Assembly: GCF_014467075.1 (NCBI RefSeq)
Contig: NZ_AP023027.1
Location: 1,553,501 to 1,617,500, forward strand
Direction of reading: 5' to 3'
Length of the DNA stretch: 64,000 nt
Source: Anaerostipes caccae L1-92
GTDB taxonomy: Bacteria > Bacillota > Clostridia > Lachnospirales > Lachnospiraceae
This document shows positions 32,686-40,526 of this stretch, piece by piece. The notes under the pieces were generated by a model. The model did not search any database. It was not told where the DNA came from and saw nothing but the letters and a program-made list of their open reading frames with translations. Position 1 is the first letter of the stretch. Every line of letters begins with the position of its first letter. Made by a program: the position numbers and the translations under genes.

Positions 32686-34275
32686 ATGCGTAAGCCAGAA
32701 AAGAAAGGTACAAAAGTGCAGATAATGACTGCAAGAGAGGCCGTAGAATTAATAGATGACGGAGATACTCTGGCGGTTTGCGGAGCCGGAGGAGGCATTG
32801 TAGATCCGTCTTCATTGATCGAATCTCTGAAAGACAGATATGTGGAGACAAAGGAGCCCAAAAATTTGACGCTGTGGCATTCCAGCGGATTGGGAGACCG
32901 TGGGGACCGCGGAATGTCACCACTGGCTCAAAAAGGCATGGTGAAGCGTGCGATCGGAGGACACTGGGGGCAGTCACCGCGTCTGGCTGAGATGGCAGAG
33001 AGAAATGAGATCGAAGCCTATAATTTTCCGCAGGGAGTCATGGCGCAGCTGGTCAGAAGCGCAGCCGCCGGCCATCCCGGTATTTTATCTCATGTGGGGC
33101 TTGGAACCTTTGTGGATCCTAGAAACGAAGGCGGTAAATTAAATGACGTGACACAAGAAGATCTCATCCGTCTGATGGAGATAGAAGGGAAGGAGTGGCT
33201 GTTTTATCCGGCAGTTCCTTTGGATGTATGTTTTATACGTGCTACAACTGTGGACACAGAAGGATATGCTTCTCTGGAAGATGAGATCACTTATATGGAT
33301 ATTCTGGCAACGGCCCAGGCAGTCCATAACAACGGAGGTCTTGTGATTCTGCAGGCAAAACGTGTCGTAAAAGCCGGGAGCATCCATCCGAAAAAAGTGA
33401 CCATTCCCGGATATCTTGTAGATGTTGTCGTTGTAAATCCGGAGCAGGAACAGCTTTACAATGGCTCTGACCGGTTCTTTTCCGGAGACTATACTGCAGA
33501 GGATGGAGAAGCAGAACCTCTTCTGCTGGACCAGAGGAAAGTTGTTGCACGGCGTGCCCTGATGGAGATCGCACCGGGCAACGTGGGAAATGTAGGCGTT
33601 GGAATTGCAGACGGTATCGGAACAGTTGCAAGAGAAGAAGGAGTAGGAGATAAATTTACACTGACCGTAGAGACCGGCCCGGTGGGAGGTGCTACTGCCC
33701 AGGGGATTTTCTTTGGAGCAAGTATCAATTCAAAGGCGCTGATGTCGATGCCGGCACAGTTCGACTTCTATGACGGAGGCGGACTGGAGGTAGCGTTCTT
33801 AAGCTTTGCTGAGCTGGATGCGAAAGGAAATGTCAACGTACATAAATTTAACGGAAAGATCATGGGAACCGGAGGGTTTGTAAACATTTGTGCGGGTTCT
33901 AAAAAAGTGGTACTGTGCGGAACCCTGCGTGCCGGAGGACTGAAGACAGAAGTCGGTGACGGAAAAATACAGATCAAACAGGAAGGAAAATTTGAAAAAA
34001 TGGTTCCTGAATGTTCCGAGATTACGTTCAGCGGAGAACAGGCATTAAAACAGGGGCAGGAAGTCGTATTTATTACAGAACGGGCCGTATTCACTCTTAC
34101 AGAAGAAGGTGTGGTTCTTACAGAGGCTGCTCCGGGTGTGGATGTCAAAAAAGATATCATCGATCAGATGGGATTTGAACCAATTATTTCAGAAAATCTG
34201 AAACAGATGGATCAAAGAATCTTCACCGATGGAGTCATGGGGATCTATGATGAATTTATGAAAGGTTCTTTTTAG
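32686..34275 (+). CDS. ydiF: YdiF-like acyl-CoA:acetate CoA-transferase
   Basis: A 529-residue single-chain family I CoA-transferase with both halves fused. The N-terminal half has the GxGG-type loop (CGAGGGIVDPSSLI); the C-terminal half carries the catalytic glutamate, probably Glu329 in VETGPVGG, and later FAELDAKGNVNVHKF. The length and layout match E. coli YdiF, which adjoins aroD there. It would move CoA from acetyl-CoA or another donor to the acid under degradation. That a cyclitol-derived carboxylate is activated in this way is my inference from the operon. 45 bases after MFS-2. Confidence 0.9.
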   Translation: MRKPEKKGTKVQIMTAREAVELIDDGDTLAVCGAGGGIVDPSSLIESLKDRYVETKEPKNLTLWHSSGLGDRGDRGMSPLAQKGMVKRAIGGHWGQSPRLAEMAERNEIEAYNFPQGVMAQLVRSAAAGHPGILSHVGLGTFVDPRNEGGKLNDVTQEDLIRLMEIEGKEWLFYPAVPLDVCFIRATTVDTEGYASLEDEITYMDILATAQAVHNNGGLVILQAKRVVKAGSIHPKKVTIPGYLVDVVVVNPEQEQLYNGSDRFFSGDYTAEDGEAEPLLLDQRKVVARRALMEIAPGNVGNVGVGIADGIGTVAREEGVGDKFTLTVETGPVGGATAQGIFFGASINSKALMSMPAQFDFYDGGGLEVAFLSFAELDAKGNVNVHKFNGKIMGTGGFVNICAGSKKVVLCGTLRAGGLKTEVGDGKIQIKQEGKFEKMVPECSEITFSGEQALKQGQEVVFITERAVFTLTEEGVVLTEAAPGVDVKKDIIDQMGFEPIISENLKQMDQRIFTDGVMGIYDEFMKGSF

Positions 34276-34326
34276 AAAAACAGCAGTTAAAGAAACAATC
34301 AAGTACATATAAAAAAGGAGATTATG

Positions 34327-34779
34327 ATGAGTAAAATTGCAAAAGTTGAAATTCCACTGCACGTTGGCGATACAGCAGAATTTACAAAGACAGTGACAGA
34401 AACCGATGTTTATTTATTTGGCGGTATTACAGCAGATTACAGCCAGATGCATTTTAATGAAGAATATATGAAAAAGACAATGTATGGAACAAGGATTGTC
34501 CATGGAATCCTTACATTTGCCATTGGCTGTACGGCATCTACGAAAATACAGGAACAGGTAAAATCACCAGTGCCGAGTGCTTCCTATGGATATGACAGAC
34601 TCCGTTTTATTAAACCGGTATTTTTTGGTGATACCTTGACATGCAGATATACAGTCGATAGAGTGGAAGAAGAGACAAACAAAACATTTTCTAAACTGGA
34701 GATATTTAACCAGCACGGCGAGATCGTCGTTGCCGCGGTACATATTCTTAAGTTCTTCCCGCTGGAAGACGACAAATAA
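34327..34779 (+). CDS. MaoC-like hot-dog hydratase/dehydratase
   Basis: A 150-residue single hot-dog protein of the MaoC/(R)-enoyl-CoA hydratase family. The hydratase motif is FGGITADYSQMHFNEEY, with the expected Asp37 and His42, and the following segment GTRIVHGILT is conserved. It would add water to, or remove it from, a CoA-linked or acid substrate. Placed directly after the CoA-transferase, it suggests that a CoA ester is hydrated or dehydrated. The ATG at 34327 is taken for ribosome-site spacing; ATG 34324 is equally possible. Confidence 0.85.
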   Translation: MSKIAKVEIPLHVGDTAEFTKTVTETDVYLFGGITADYSQMHFNEEYMKKTMYGTRIVHGILTFAIGCTASTKIQEQVKSPVPSASYGYDRLRFIKPVFFGDTLTCRYTVDRVEEETNKTFSKLEIFNQHGEIVVAAVHILKFFPLEDDK

Positions 34780-34807
34780 TTATATTTACAAGAAAAGGAG
34801 AATATCA

Positions 34808-35761
34808 ATGAAAATTTGTATGTTGGGAACCGGTTCTCTTGGAAGCACAATTGGAGGCACTTTAGCACAGGGCGGGTCTGAAGTTTATTTTGTGGACCAG
34901 TGGAAGGAACACATAGATAAGATCAATGAAAACGGTCTGAAAATGACAGATGAAAAGGAAGAATGGTTTGTAAAGGTGGATGCCCGGACTTCAGCGGAAG
35001 GGATAGGACCAGTGGATCTGGTAATCGTACTTGTAAAATCATTTGCAACCAAAGAAGCAGTGGCACAGCTGAAAAAGACGAATGTGATCGGATCAGAGAC
35101 TCTTGTTATGTCCCTTCAGAACGGTCTGGGCAATGAGGAGACGATTGCAGAAGTCGTTGGTGAAGACAATGTCATCAGCGGAAAAACTTATGTAGGAGGA
35201 CGCCTGCTGGAACCCGGATATGTCAGTGCGGGAGTGAAAGGCAAATATACTTATATAGGTGAGCTGACAGGAAAGATCACAGACAGAATTCAGGCAGTAT
35301 GTGAGGAATTTAATAAAGCCGGACTGCTGTGTGAAGTCAGTGACAATATCAAAGGTCTGATTTGGGATAAGCTGCTGATCAATGTGGCTGCCGGGGCTCT
35401 CTGCGGCATTACCAGACTTCCTTACGGGCCATTATATGAAGAAGATTATATAAAGGATACAGCGGTCGAAGCCATCCAGGAAGGAATTAACGTGGCCAAA
35501 GCCGCCGGAGTAAAATTAAAATCCGAAGATCCTGAATACGCATGGTATGCTGCCAGTGAGGGACTTCCCGGAACATTCAAGACTTCCATTTTACAGAGCC
35601 TTGAAATGAAACGCCCGACCGAAATTGATTTCATTAACGGATCTGTTGTAGAGTGGGGTAAAAAATTCGGTATTGCTACACCAGTAAACAAAACCCTTGT
35701 GACATGCGTCAAAGGAATTGAGAAATTTTTGCTGGAATACGAACCGAGCCTGAAAAAATAG
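34808..35761 (+). CDS. Ketopantoate-reductase-family dehydrogenase
   Basis: A 317-residue NAD(P)-dependent dehydrogenase of the PanE/ApbA family. A Rossmann motif opens the protein (MLGTGSLGSTIGG), VLVKSFAT and SLQNGLGNEE follow, the catalytic lysine is in WDKLLINVAAGALCG and the glutamate is in RPTEIDFINGSVV. PanE itself makes pantoate, but no panB/C is near and many members act on other 2-oxo or 2-hydroxy acids. Within this operon it may oxidise or reduce a ring intermediate. AAAAGGAG lies before the ATG at 34808; an apparent longer frame overlaps the MaoC gene and is not used. Confidence 0.82.
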   Translation: MKICMLGTGSLGSTIGGTLAQGGSEVYFVDQWKEHIDKINENGLKMTDEKEEWFVKVDARTSAEGIGPVDLVIVLVKSFATKEAVAQLKKTNVIGSETLVMSLQNGLGNEETIAEVVGEDNVISGKTYVGGRLLEPGYVSAGVKGKYTYIGELTGKITDRIQAVCEEFNKAGLLCEVSDNIKGLIWDKLLINVAAGALCGITRLPYGPLYEEDYIKDTAVEAIQEGINVAKAAGVKLKSEDPEYAWYAASEGLPGTFKTSILQSLEMKRPTEIDFINGSVVEWGKKFGIATPVNKTLVTCVKGIEKFLLEYEPSLKK

Positions 35762-35770
35762 GAGGATCAT

Positions 35771-36145
35771 ATGGCTTCATATTTAGAACACATGGCTCTC
35801 CGCGTAAAAGATCTGGACTGGCATATCCGTTTTTTTGAAGATGTATTTGATATGCCTGTGCGCATGGAACTGGGAGAGGCGCCTAACAGAAAAGTATGGC
35901 TGCATGCCGGAATACAGCTCAATGAGGCGGTTGACTATGAAGGACCGGAAGGACGCGCGGATCATATGGGGATTATGACCGAAGATGTGGATGCGGTTTT
36001 GGAAAAGGCTTATCGTTTAGGAGTAAAAGAACTGCCGCAGGGACACAACTGGTTTGAACTTCCGAGCGGACTGTGTATTGAGGTGATTGCCGGAAAAACA
36101 GATGTATTGAAAGAAATAATAGAGAAAAAGCCCTGGATAGAATAA
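35771..36145 (+). CDS. VOC-family protein of the catabolic operon
   Basis: A 124-residue vicinal oxygen chelate protein. EHMALRVKDLDWHIRFFEDVF starts the fold; His in ADHMGIM and Glu in LCIEVIAG complete a plausible metal site. Such proteins catalyse isomerisations, epimerisations or dioxygen reactions; oxygen use is unlikely in an anaerobe, so an epimerase or isomerase role is more likely. It lies 9 bases after the dehydrogenase and 15 before the type II dehydroquinate dehydratase. The substrate is unknown. Confidence 0.75.
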   Translation: MASYLEHMALRVKDLDWHIRFFEDVFDMPVRMELGEAPNRKVWLHAGIQLNEAVDYEGPEGRADHMGIMTEDVDAVLEKAYRLGVKELPQGHNWFELPSGLCIEVIAGKTDVLKEIIEKKPWIE

Positions 36146-36160
36146 CGGAGGAATTTGAAA

Positions 36161-36610
36161 ATGAAAAAAGTAATGATGCTTCACTGTGTCAATCACAATA
36201 TGTATGGAAAACGTGACCCAAAACAGTATGGAACGATCACTTTGGATGAGATTAATGAGCTGATTGAAAAAACCGCAAAAGAGACCGGGATTCAGGTGGA
36301 CACGTTTCAAAGCAATCATGAAGGTGAAATGGTAGACAAGATTCACCAGGTATTCTATGAAAAATATGACGGTGTCATCATCAATCCGGGCGCATGGACT
36401 CATTATAACTATGCCATCCATGATGCGCTGGAAATATTAGAGTGCCCGATTCTTGAGGTTCATATGTCAAATATCTTTAACAGAGAAGATTTTCGTTCCC
36501 ACTCCGTCATAGCTCCTGTTGCGGCAGGGATGATAGCAGGTATGGGCGAATCTGCTTATACTCTTGCAGTAAAAGCCTTTGCTGAAATGTTTGAAAGATC
36601 AAGTAAATAA
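36161..36610 (+). CDS. aroQ: Type II 3-dehydroquinate dehydratase family protein
   Basis: A 149-residue dodecameric-type dehydroquinase. Judged against the Mycobacterium enzyme with an offset of one, the active-site residues are kept: Asn11, Arg18, Tyr23, Asn74, His80, His100 and Arg111 (motifs GKRDPKQYG, INPGAWTHYNYAIHDAL, LEVHMSN). The normally invariant NGPNLN loop is changed to HCVNHN, which may alter substrate choice. ATG 36161 is the start (GGAGG 9 bases before); TTG 36155 is an alternative. Together with AroD it makes two unrelated dehydratases for the same reaction in one locus. Last gene of the operon. Confidence 0.85.
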   Translation: MKKVMMLHCVNHNMYGKRDPKQYGTITLDEINELIEKTAKETGIQVDTFQSNHEGEMVDKIHQVFYEKYDGVIINPGAWTHYNYAIHDALEILECPILEVHMSNIFNREDFRSHSVIAPVAAGMIAGMGESAYTLAVKAFAEMFERSSK

Positions 36611-36612
36611 AA

Positions 36613-36686
36613 CTTGACCACAGCAGGCGGTCAGCCTGATTCCCCTGAAAGAGAAGCGCTTTAAGTCAAGAAACTTGCACCTGCTG
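36613..36686 (+). other. Candidate pseudoknot RNA between aroQ and the binding-protein gene
   Basis: CTTGAC (36613-36618) can pair with GTCAAG (36665-36670), and CAGCAGG (36621-36627) with CCTGCTG (36680-36686). The pairings interleave, as in an H-type pseudoknot. A competing local hairpin, CAGGC-GGTCA-GCCTG, covers 36624-36638. No known riboswitch consensus was recognised. Confidence 0.3.
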
Positions 36687-36763
36687 GAGTTATACTATAT
36701 AATAAAAGAAAATATTGCCTGCAAAATCATTGGCAAATACTGGTCAGGGGGAGTATATACCAG

Positions 36764-37756
36764 ATGATGAATAAAAAGTGCAAAGCGGCTGTTTTACTTC
36801 TGCTGTGTGTCTTGTTTCTGGCCTCGTGCAGGGGAAACCGTGACAAGGACAAAAAACAGATAAAAGAAGAGTCATATACAGTGATAAAAGATTCCACCGG
36901 GCGAAAAGTAAAGATAAAAAAGGAACCGAAAAAAGTAGTAGCGTTATCGGCGTCCCTGTCGGATGTATGGCTGCTCTCCGGAGGGGAATTATGCGGAGCT
37001 ACTGCAGATGTGCTGGAAGAAGAGGTAGTCCACGAAAATCTTAACAAAAAAAAGATTAAAAATGTTGGTTCTGTCAAACATCCGGATCTGGATACTGTTC
37101 TTTCCCTGAAACCGGATTTGGTTCTGATTTCAGGAAATATTGAGGAGCAGATGGATACAGCTGAGACTCTAAAGAAAGAAGATATTCCATATTATATCGT
37201 CAGGATGAATACTCTGGACGATTTCCTGACTGTTTTAAAACAAATGACGGAAGTAACCGGAGAAGAAGATAATTATGAGGAGTATGGAGAGAAAGCAAGG
37301 GAGGAAGCGGATTACCTGCTGAAGCAAGTGCCAAAAGGAAGGAAAACGACTGCACTGGTGCTCAGAGCTTATTCTGCAGACATCAAGGTAAAGACAGAGG
37401 AAAATGTCGTCTGCAATATCCTGCAGGACATCGGAGTAAAAAATGCAGCGGCGAACAATACAAATCTTTCGGAAAATAAAACTCCTTCACTGGAGGCCAT
37501 ATCAGAGAGTGATCCGGATTATATTTTTGTCACAACCATGGGAGACAGAAAGCTTGCCCTGAAAAAACTTCATGATACTCTGGAAACGGGATCCGGCTGG
37601 GAAGATCTGAAGGCTGTGAAGCAGAAGCATATTGTTATTCTTCCGAAAGAATTGTATCAGTATAAGCCAAACAGCCGGTGGAGCGAAGCCTATGAGTATA
37701 TTCTGTCGATTGTATATCCTGATACTTTTCATTCGTCAGTGGAAGAGAGCAAATAA
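36764..37756 (+). CDS. BtuF/FepB-type ABC transporter substrate-binding lipoprotein
   Basis: A 330-residue periplasmic-binding-type protein of the metal-chelate family. The signal peptide ends in the lipobox LASC (Cys at about 22). The domain opens with TVIKDSTGRKVKIKKEPKKV, and the phrases VGSVKHPDLDTVLSLKPDLVLI and PDYIFVTTMGD are typical of cobalamin/haem/siderophore-binding proteins. No permease or ATPase gene is near, so it is an orphan that must share a transporter encoded elsewhere. The start is ATG 36764 or 36767. Confidence 0.85.
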   Translation: MMNKKCKAAVLLLLCVLFLASCRGNRDKDKKQIKEESYTVIKDSTGRKVKIKKEPKKVVALSASLSDVWLLSGGELCGATADVLEEEVVHENLNKKKIKNVGSVKHPDLDTVLSLKPDLVLISGNIEEQMDTAETLKKEDIPYYIVRMNTLDDFLTVLKQMTEVTGEEDNYEEYGEKAREEADYLLKQVPKGRKTTALVLRAYSADIKVKTEENVVCNILQDIGVKNAAANNTNLSENKTPSLEAISESDPDYIFVTTMGDRKLALKKLHDTLETGSGWEDLKAVKQKHIVILPKELYQYKPNSRWSEAYEYILSIVYPDTFHSSVEESK

Positions 37757-37800
37757 ACAATAAAAAGATTGTACATTTAAGAGAAAACAAAAGAAAGAGA

Positions 37801-37850
37801 CCCCATTGGAATCAATGCTTTTAACATGTTCCAATGGGGTTGTTTTTATT
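37801..37850. terminator. Bidirectional terminator
   Basis: The arms CCCCATTGGAA (37801-37811) and TTCCAATGGGG (37829-37839) pair perfectly, with T-rich sequence on the right and A-rich on the left, between convergent genes. Confidence 0.92.
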
Positions 37851-39387
37851 TTGTGAATGTTTGAATGATTACTTTCAGGGCATCCGGATTTTCTTGTATC
37901 CAGTCAGAATATGAATTGTGTTTTTCCTGCACTGCATGTCCGATTTCTATTAAGAAGTCCGGAATATCTGCTTCAAGAATGGTTCCGGCATCCTCCCCGA
38001 ACTGTGCATTGCCCTGCGTTTCCTCTCCGCCGATATACAGCTGGAAGGCTGGAAGAGGTTTTTTGTCAATAACCTTTGTGGCTCCGCGAAAGCCAAGTGT
38101 CCCAATCTGGTGAGTTCCGCAGGAAGACGGACAGCCGGAGATATGAATCTTTGGGAGCACGCCATCCGCAAAATCTAAAGGCCGGATCTTGTCCATAATG
38201 GTGTTATATAATTTCTGGGAATCTCTGAGACCTACCTGGCAGATTCCGCTTCCAATACACGCTACCGAAGTCTCAAATAAATTGGAGGCACTGTCTTTTG
38301 TAAGCTCCAGAAGTTCGAGGGCTTCGTCCTTATTGCAGTTTATAAAGTACAGGCTCTCATCTGGAGAGATTCTTAAAACCACCTGGTCCATCTTCTGGAC
38401 AGCTTTATTGATCGGTGCGATCAGCTCCGGCGGGATATTGCCTCCAAACGGATGATACAAAACGCTGTAAAGACCGTCCTGTTTCTGGGCGGTGATGCGG
38501 AAGTTTTCCTCGAGGAAGCCGCAGCCCTCTTTTATTATAGGAACTTCCTGTACATTGAGGTCCAGGGAATCTTCAGCCATTACCTTGCTGAGATTCTCAA
38601 GGAAAGCAGTCCTGTAGCCTTCCGGGCCCAAAGTGTCCTGCATATACCGTGTTCTGGCCTTTCCGCGGTTTTCGTAGTTGCCATACTGTACAAATGTCAG
38701 AATCATGGCTTTAATATAGTACAGTACTTTCGAGGGATCTATTCCTTCGTCTACGAGTACGCCCATTTTAGGGTTGTTTCCAAGGCCGCCGGCGCTGTAA
38801 ACGTCGAAGGTGTGATCCCTGCGGGCAACAAATCCAAGATCACGGAAGGTGGCGTGCGTCACATTCTTTGGAGAATTAGAGAAACAGACCTTCAGCTTTC
38901 TGGGCATTTTCACCTGTTTAATGAAAGTCAGGAGAAAATCGGCGGCTTCCCTTGCATATGGAAGCACGTCAAAGTACTCTTCTTTTTCTACTCCGGAGAG
39001 AGGGGAAACCATGACATTTCTGGGAAAGTCACCGCCGCCTCCTCTGGTGATAATATCATGCTCAAACGCTTCCTCGATAAGAGAGGAGACGGTAACATCA
39101 CTTAGATTGTGTACCTGTACGGTTTGACAGGTGGTCAGATGGAGTTTGTCAATCTTATACTTTTCAACACTGTCTGCAATAAACTGAAGTTTGTCTTTCG
39201 TGATTTCTCCGCCGGTAAACCGAAGTCTCAGCATACTGGAACCGCCGCCTCTCTGTGCGTAGCTCCCAAATCCTCCTGAAAAACCTTTGTATTCTTTCAC
39301 GCTGATTTCTTTTTGATAAAACTTTCTTGTCATTAAATGAAATTCGGCCAGATCGGCCTGAAATTCTTTTTTTAGTTCCTGATCCAT
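37846..39387 (-). CDS. Nitrite/sulfite reductase, sirohaem and [4Fe-4S] type
   Basis: A 513-residue enzyme of the ferredoxin-dependent nitrite/sulfite reductase family. Two N-terminal ferrodoxin-like half-domains surround a conserved core (LHLTTCQTVQVHNL, RGGGGDFPRNVMVSPLSG). The sirohaem/4Fe-4S cysteines are in CIGSGIC (CX5C) and CPSSC (CX3C). It should reduce nitrite to ammonia or sulfite to sulfide with six electrons. The start is ATG 39387: the codons after an upstream ATG at 39405 contain AAAGGAG, a perfect ribosome site 6 bases before 39387. Nitrite versus sulfite specificity cannot be decided. Confidence 0.87.
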   Translation of the reverse strand: MDQELKKEFQADLAEFHLMTRKFYQKEISVKEYKGFSGGFGSYAQRGGGSSMLRLRFTGGEITKDKLQFIADSVEKYKIDKLHLTTCQTVQVHNLSDVTVSSLIEEAFEHDIITRGGGGDFPRNVMVSPLSGVEKEEYFDVLPYAREAADFLLTFIKQVKMPRKLKVCFSNSPKNVTHATFRDLGFVARRDHTFDVYSAGGLGNNPKMGVLVDEGIDPSKVLYYIKAMILTFVQYGNYENRGKARTRYMQDTLGPEGYRTAFLENLSKVMAEDSLDLNVQEVPIIKEGCGFLEENFRITAQKQDGLYSVLYHPFGGNIPPELIAPINKAVQKMDQVVLRISPDESLYFINCNKDEALELLELTKDSASNLFETSVACIGSGICQVGLRDSQKLYNTIMDKIRPLDFADGVLPKIHISGCPSSCGTHQIGTLGFRGATKVIDKKPLPAFQLYIGGEETQGNAQFGEDAGTILEADIPDFLIEIGHAVQEKHNSYSDWIQENPDALKVIIQTFTK

Positions 39388-39465
39388 GTGATTCTCCTTT
39401 GCCATGTAGTTTGCATTGCTATAATTATAGCATTTCTTCTAATGCACGTCCACATTCAGGGGAAT

Positions 39466-39494
39466 TTGGCTTTTTTTCAGTTATATGCTAGAAT
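39466..39494 (+). promoter_or_regulatory. Promoter of the yqeG-ydbST operon
   Basis: The -35 TTGGCT (39466-39471) and the -10 TAGAAT (39489-39494) have a 17-base spacer and an upstream TGC (extended -10). Confidence 0.65.
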
Positions 39495-39530
39495 AGGACA
39501 AAAGAAAAATAAAGGATGGATACACAGAAG

Positions 39531-40025
39531 ATGTTTGAGAAATTTTACCCGAATGAATATATGGACAGTACTTATTCCATTGACTTTAAAGCATATTATG
39601 ACAGAGGATACCGGGGGATTTTATTTGATGTAGATAATACCCTGGTGCCTCACAATGCACCTGCAGATGACCGGGCAGTCCGTTTTTTCAGGGAACTGAA
39701 GGACATCGGCTTTGATTTTTGTTTTATGTCCAATAACAAGGAACCCAGAGTGAAGAAGTTTTGTGAGGCAGTGGAGGGGACTCATTATATTTACAAAGCA
39801 AATAAACCCATGGTTGGAAGCTATGAAAAAGGTATGAGATTAATGGGGACGGACCGGACCAATACATTGTTTGTGGGGGATCAGCTGTTTACGGATGTCT
39901 ATGGTGCCAATCGCGCGAAAGTTTACAGTATTCTCGTAAAACCTATGAATCCTAAAGAAGAGATACAGATTGTACTAAAAAGATATATTGAGAAGATTGT
40001 CCTGCATTTTTACAAGAAAAAATAA
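39531..40025 (+). CDS. yqeG: YqeG-family HAD phosphatase
   Basis: A 164-residue HAD-superfamily IIIA hydrolase. Motif I is ILFDVDNTLV with the nucleophilic Asp, motif II is FMSNN, the conserved KANKPM lysine follows and motif III is VGDQLFTDVYGANRA. YqeG-type proteins hydrolyse phosphatidylglycerophosphate or related phosphates. The start is uncertain: ATG 39531 fits the family N-terminus (MFEKFYPNEY), whereas ATG 39516 sits directly on the AAAGG ribosome site. 12 bases before the first PH-domain gene, so in an operon with the next two genes. Confidence 0.85.
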   Translation: MFEKFYPNEYMDSTYSIDFKAYYDRGYRGILFDVDNTLVPHNAPADDRAVRFFRELKDIGFDFCFMSNNKEPRVKKFCEAVEGTHYIYKANKPMVGSYEKGMRLMGTDRTNTLFVGDQLFTDVYGANRAKVYSILVKPMNPKEEIQIVLKRYIEKIVLHFYKKK

Positions 40026-40037
40026 GAGGCATAGATT

Positions 40038-40526
40038 ATGAAATATGAGAAATTGTCAAAGAGGGCATTGTATTGCATGTATGCTGCGGGTGCGGCGGTT
40101 GGAGCAGCTGCGCTGGCGGTAATTGGGGCGGTGAATTACTTCTGGCTCTTTCCGGCTGACATCGGGACTGGAAAACTGATATCATTAATTTTGGTGATCC
40201 TGACCTTGTTTGACATGCTGCTCAGCCCGGTATTCAGATTTTACAGATACCGTTACAGCATCAATGAGGAATGTATTGACATTAAGGAAGGGTATCTGTT
40301 TGTAAAGAGAGATATCGTTCCTATTGAAAGGCTGCATAAACTCCAGACGGCAAAGGGCCCGATTGATCAGATCTTTAAGGTGGCAAAGGTCGTCGTGACA
40401 ACGGCAGGCGGTGATGTGACGATCCGGTTTCTGGATGAGGAGAAAGCAGAACAGATTGCAGAGAGCCTTAGAAACCGTATTAATGAAATTGTGACAGAGC
40501 AAAGGGAAGAGGTGTATGGAGAATAA
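40038..40526 (+). CDS. YdbS-like bacterial PH-domain membrane protein
   Basis: A 162-residue protein with two membrane segments (about residues 15-35 and 47-67), then a bPH2 domain (YSINEECIDIKEGYLFVKRDIVPIERLHKLQ-type pattern). It matches the YdbS half of the YdbS-YdbT pair of Bacillus, which has been linked to resistance to certain peptide antibiotics. It overlaps the following gene by 11 bases, so the two should be made together. Confidence 0.82.
   Translation: MKYEKLSKRALYCMYAAGAAVGAAALAVIGAVNYFWLFPADIGTGKLISLILVILTLFDMLLSPVFRFYRYRYSINEECIDIKEGYLFVKRDIVPIERLHKLQTAKGPIDQIFKVAKVVVTTAGGDVTIRFLDEEKAEQIAESLRNRINEIVTEQREEVYGE

Noticed and set aside
34730..34807. Longer N-terminus for the PanE-like dehydrogenase
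   Set aside because: The extension overlaps the MaoC gene and lies before a clear ribosome site and an N-terminal Rossmann motif that starts at 34808.
36613..36686. Cobalamin riboswitch before the BtuF-like gene
   Set aside because: None of the conserved B12-box sequences can be found; only an unclassified possible pseudoknot is reported.
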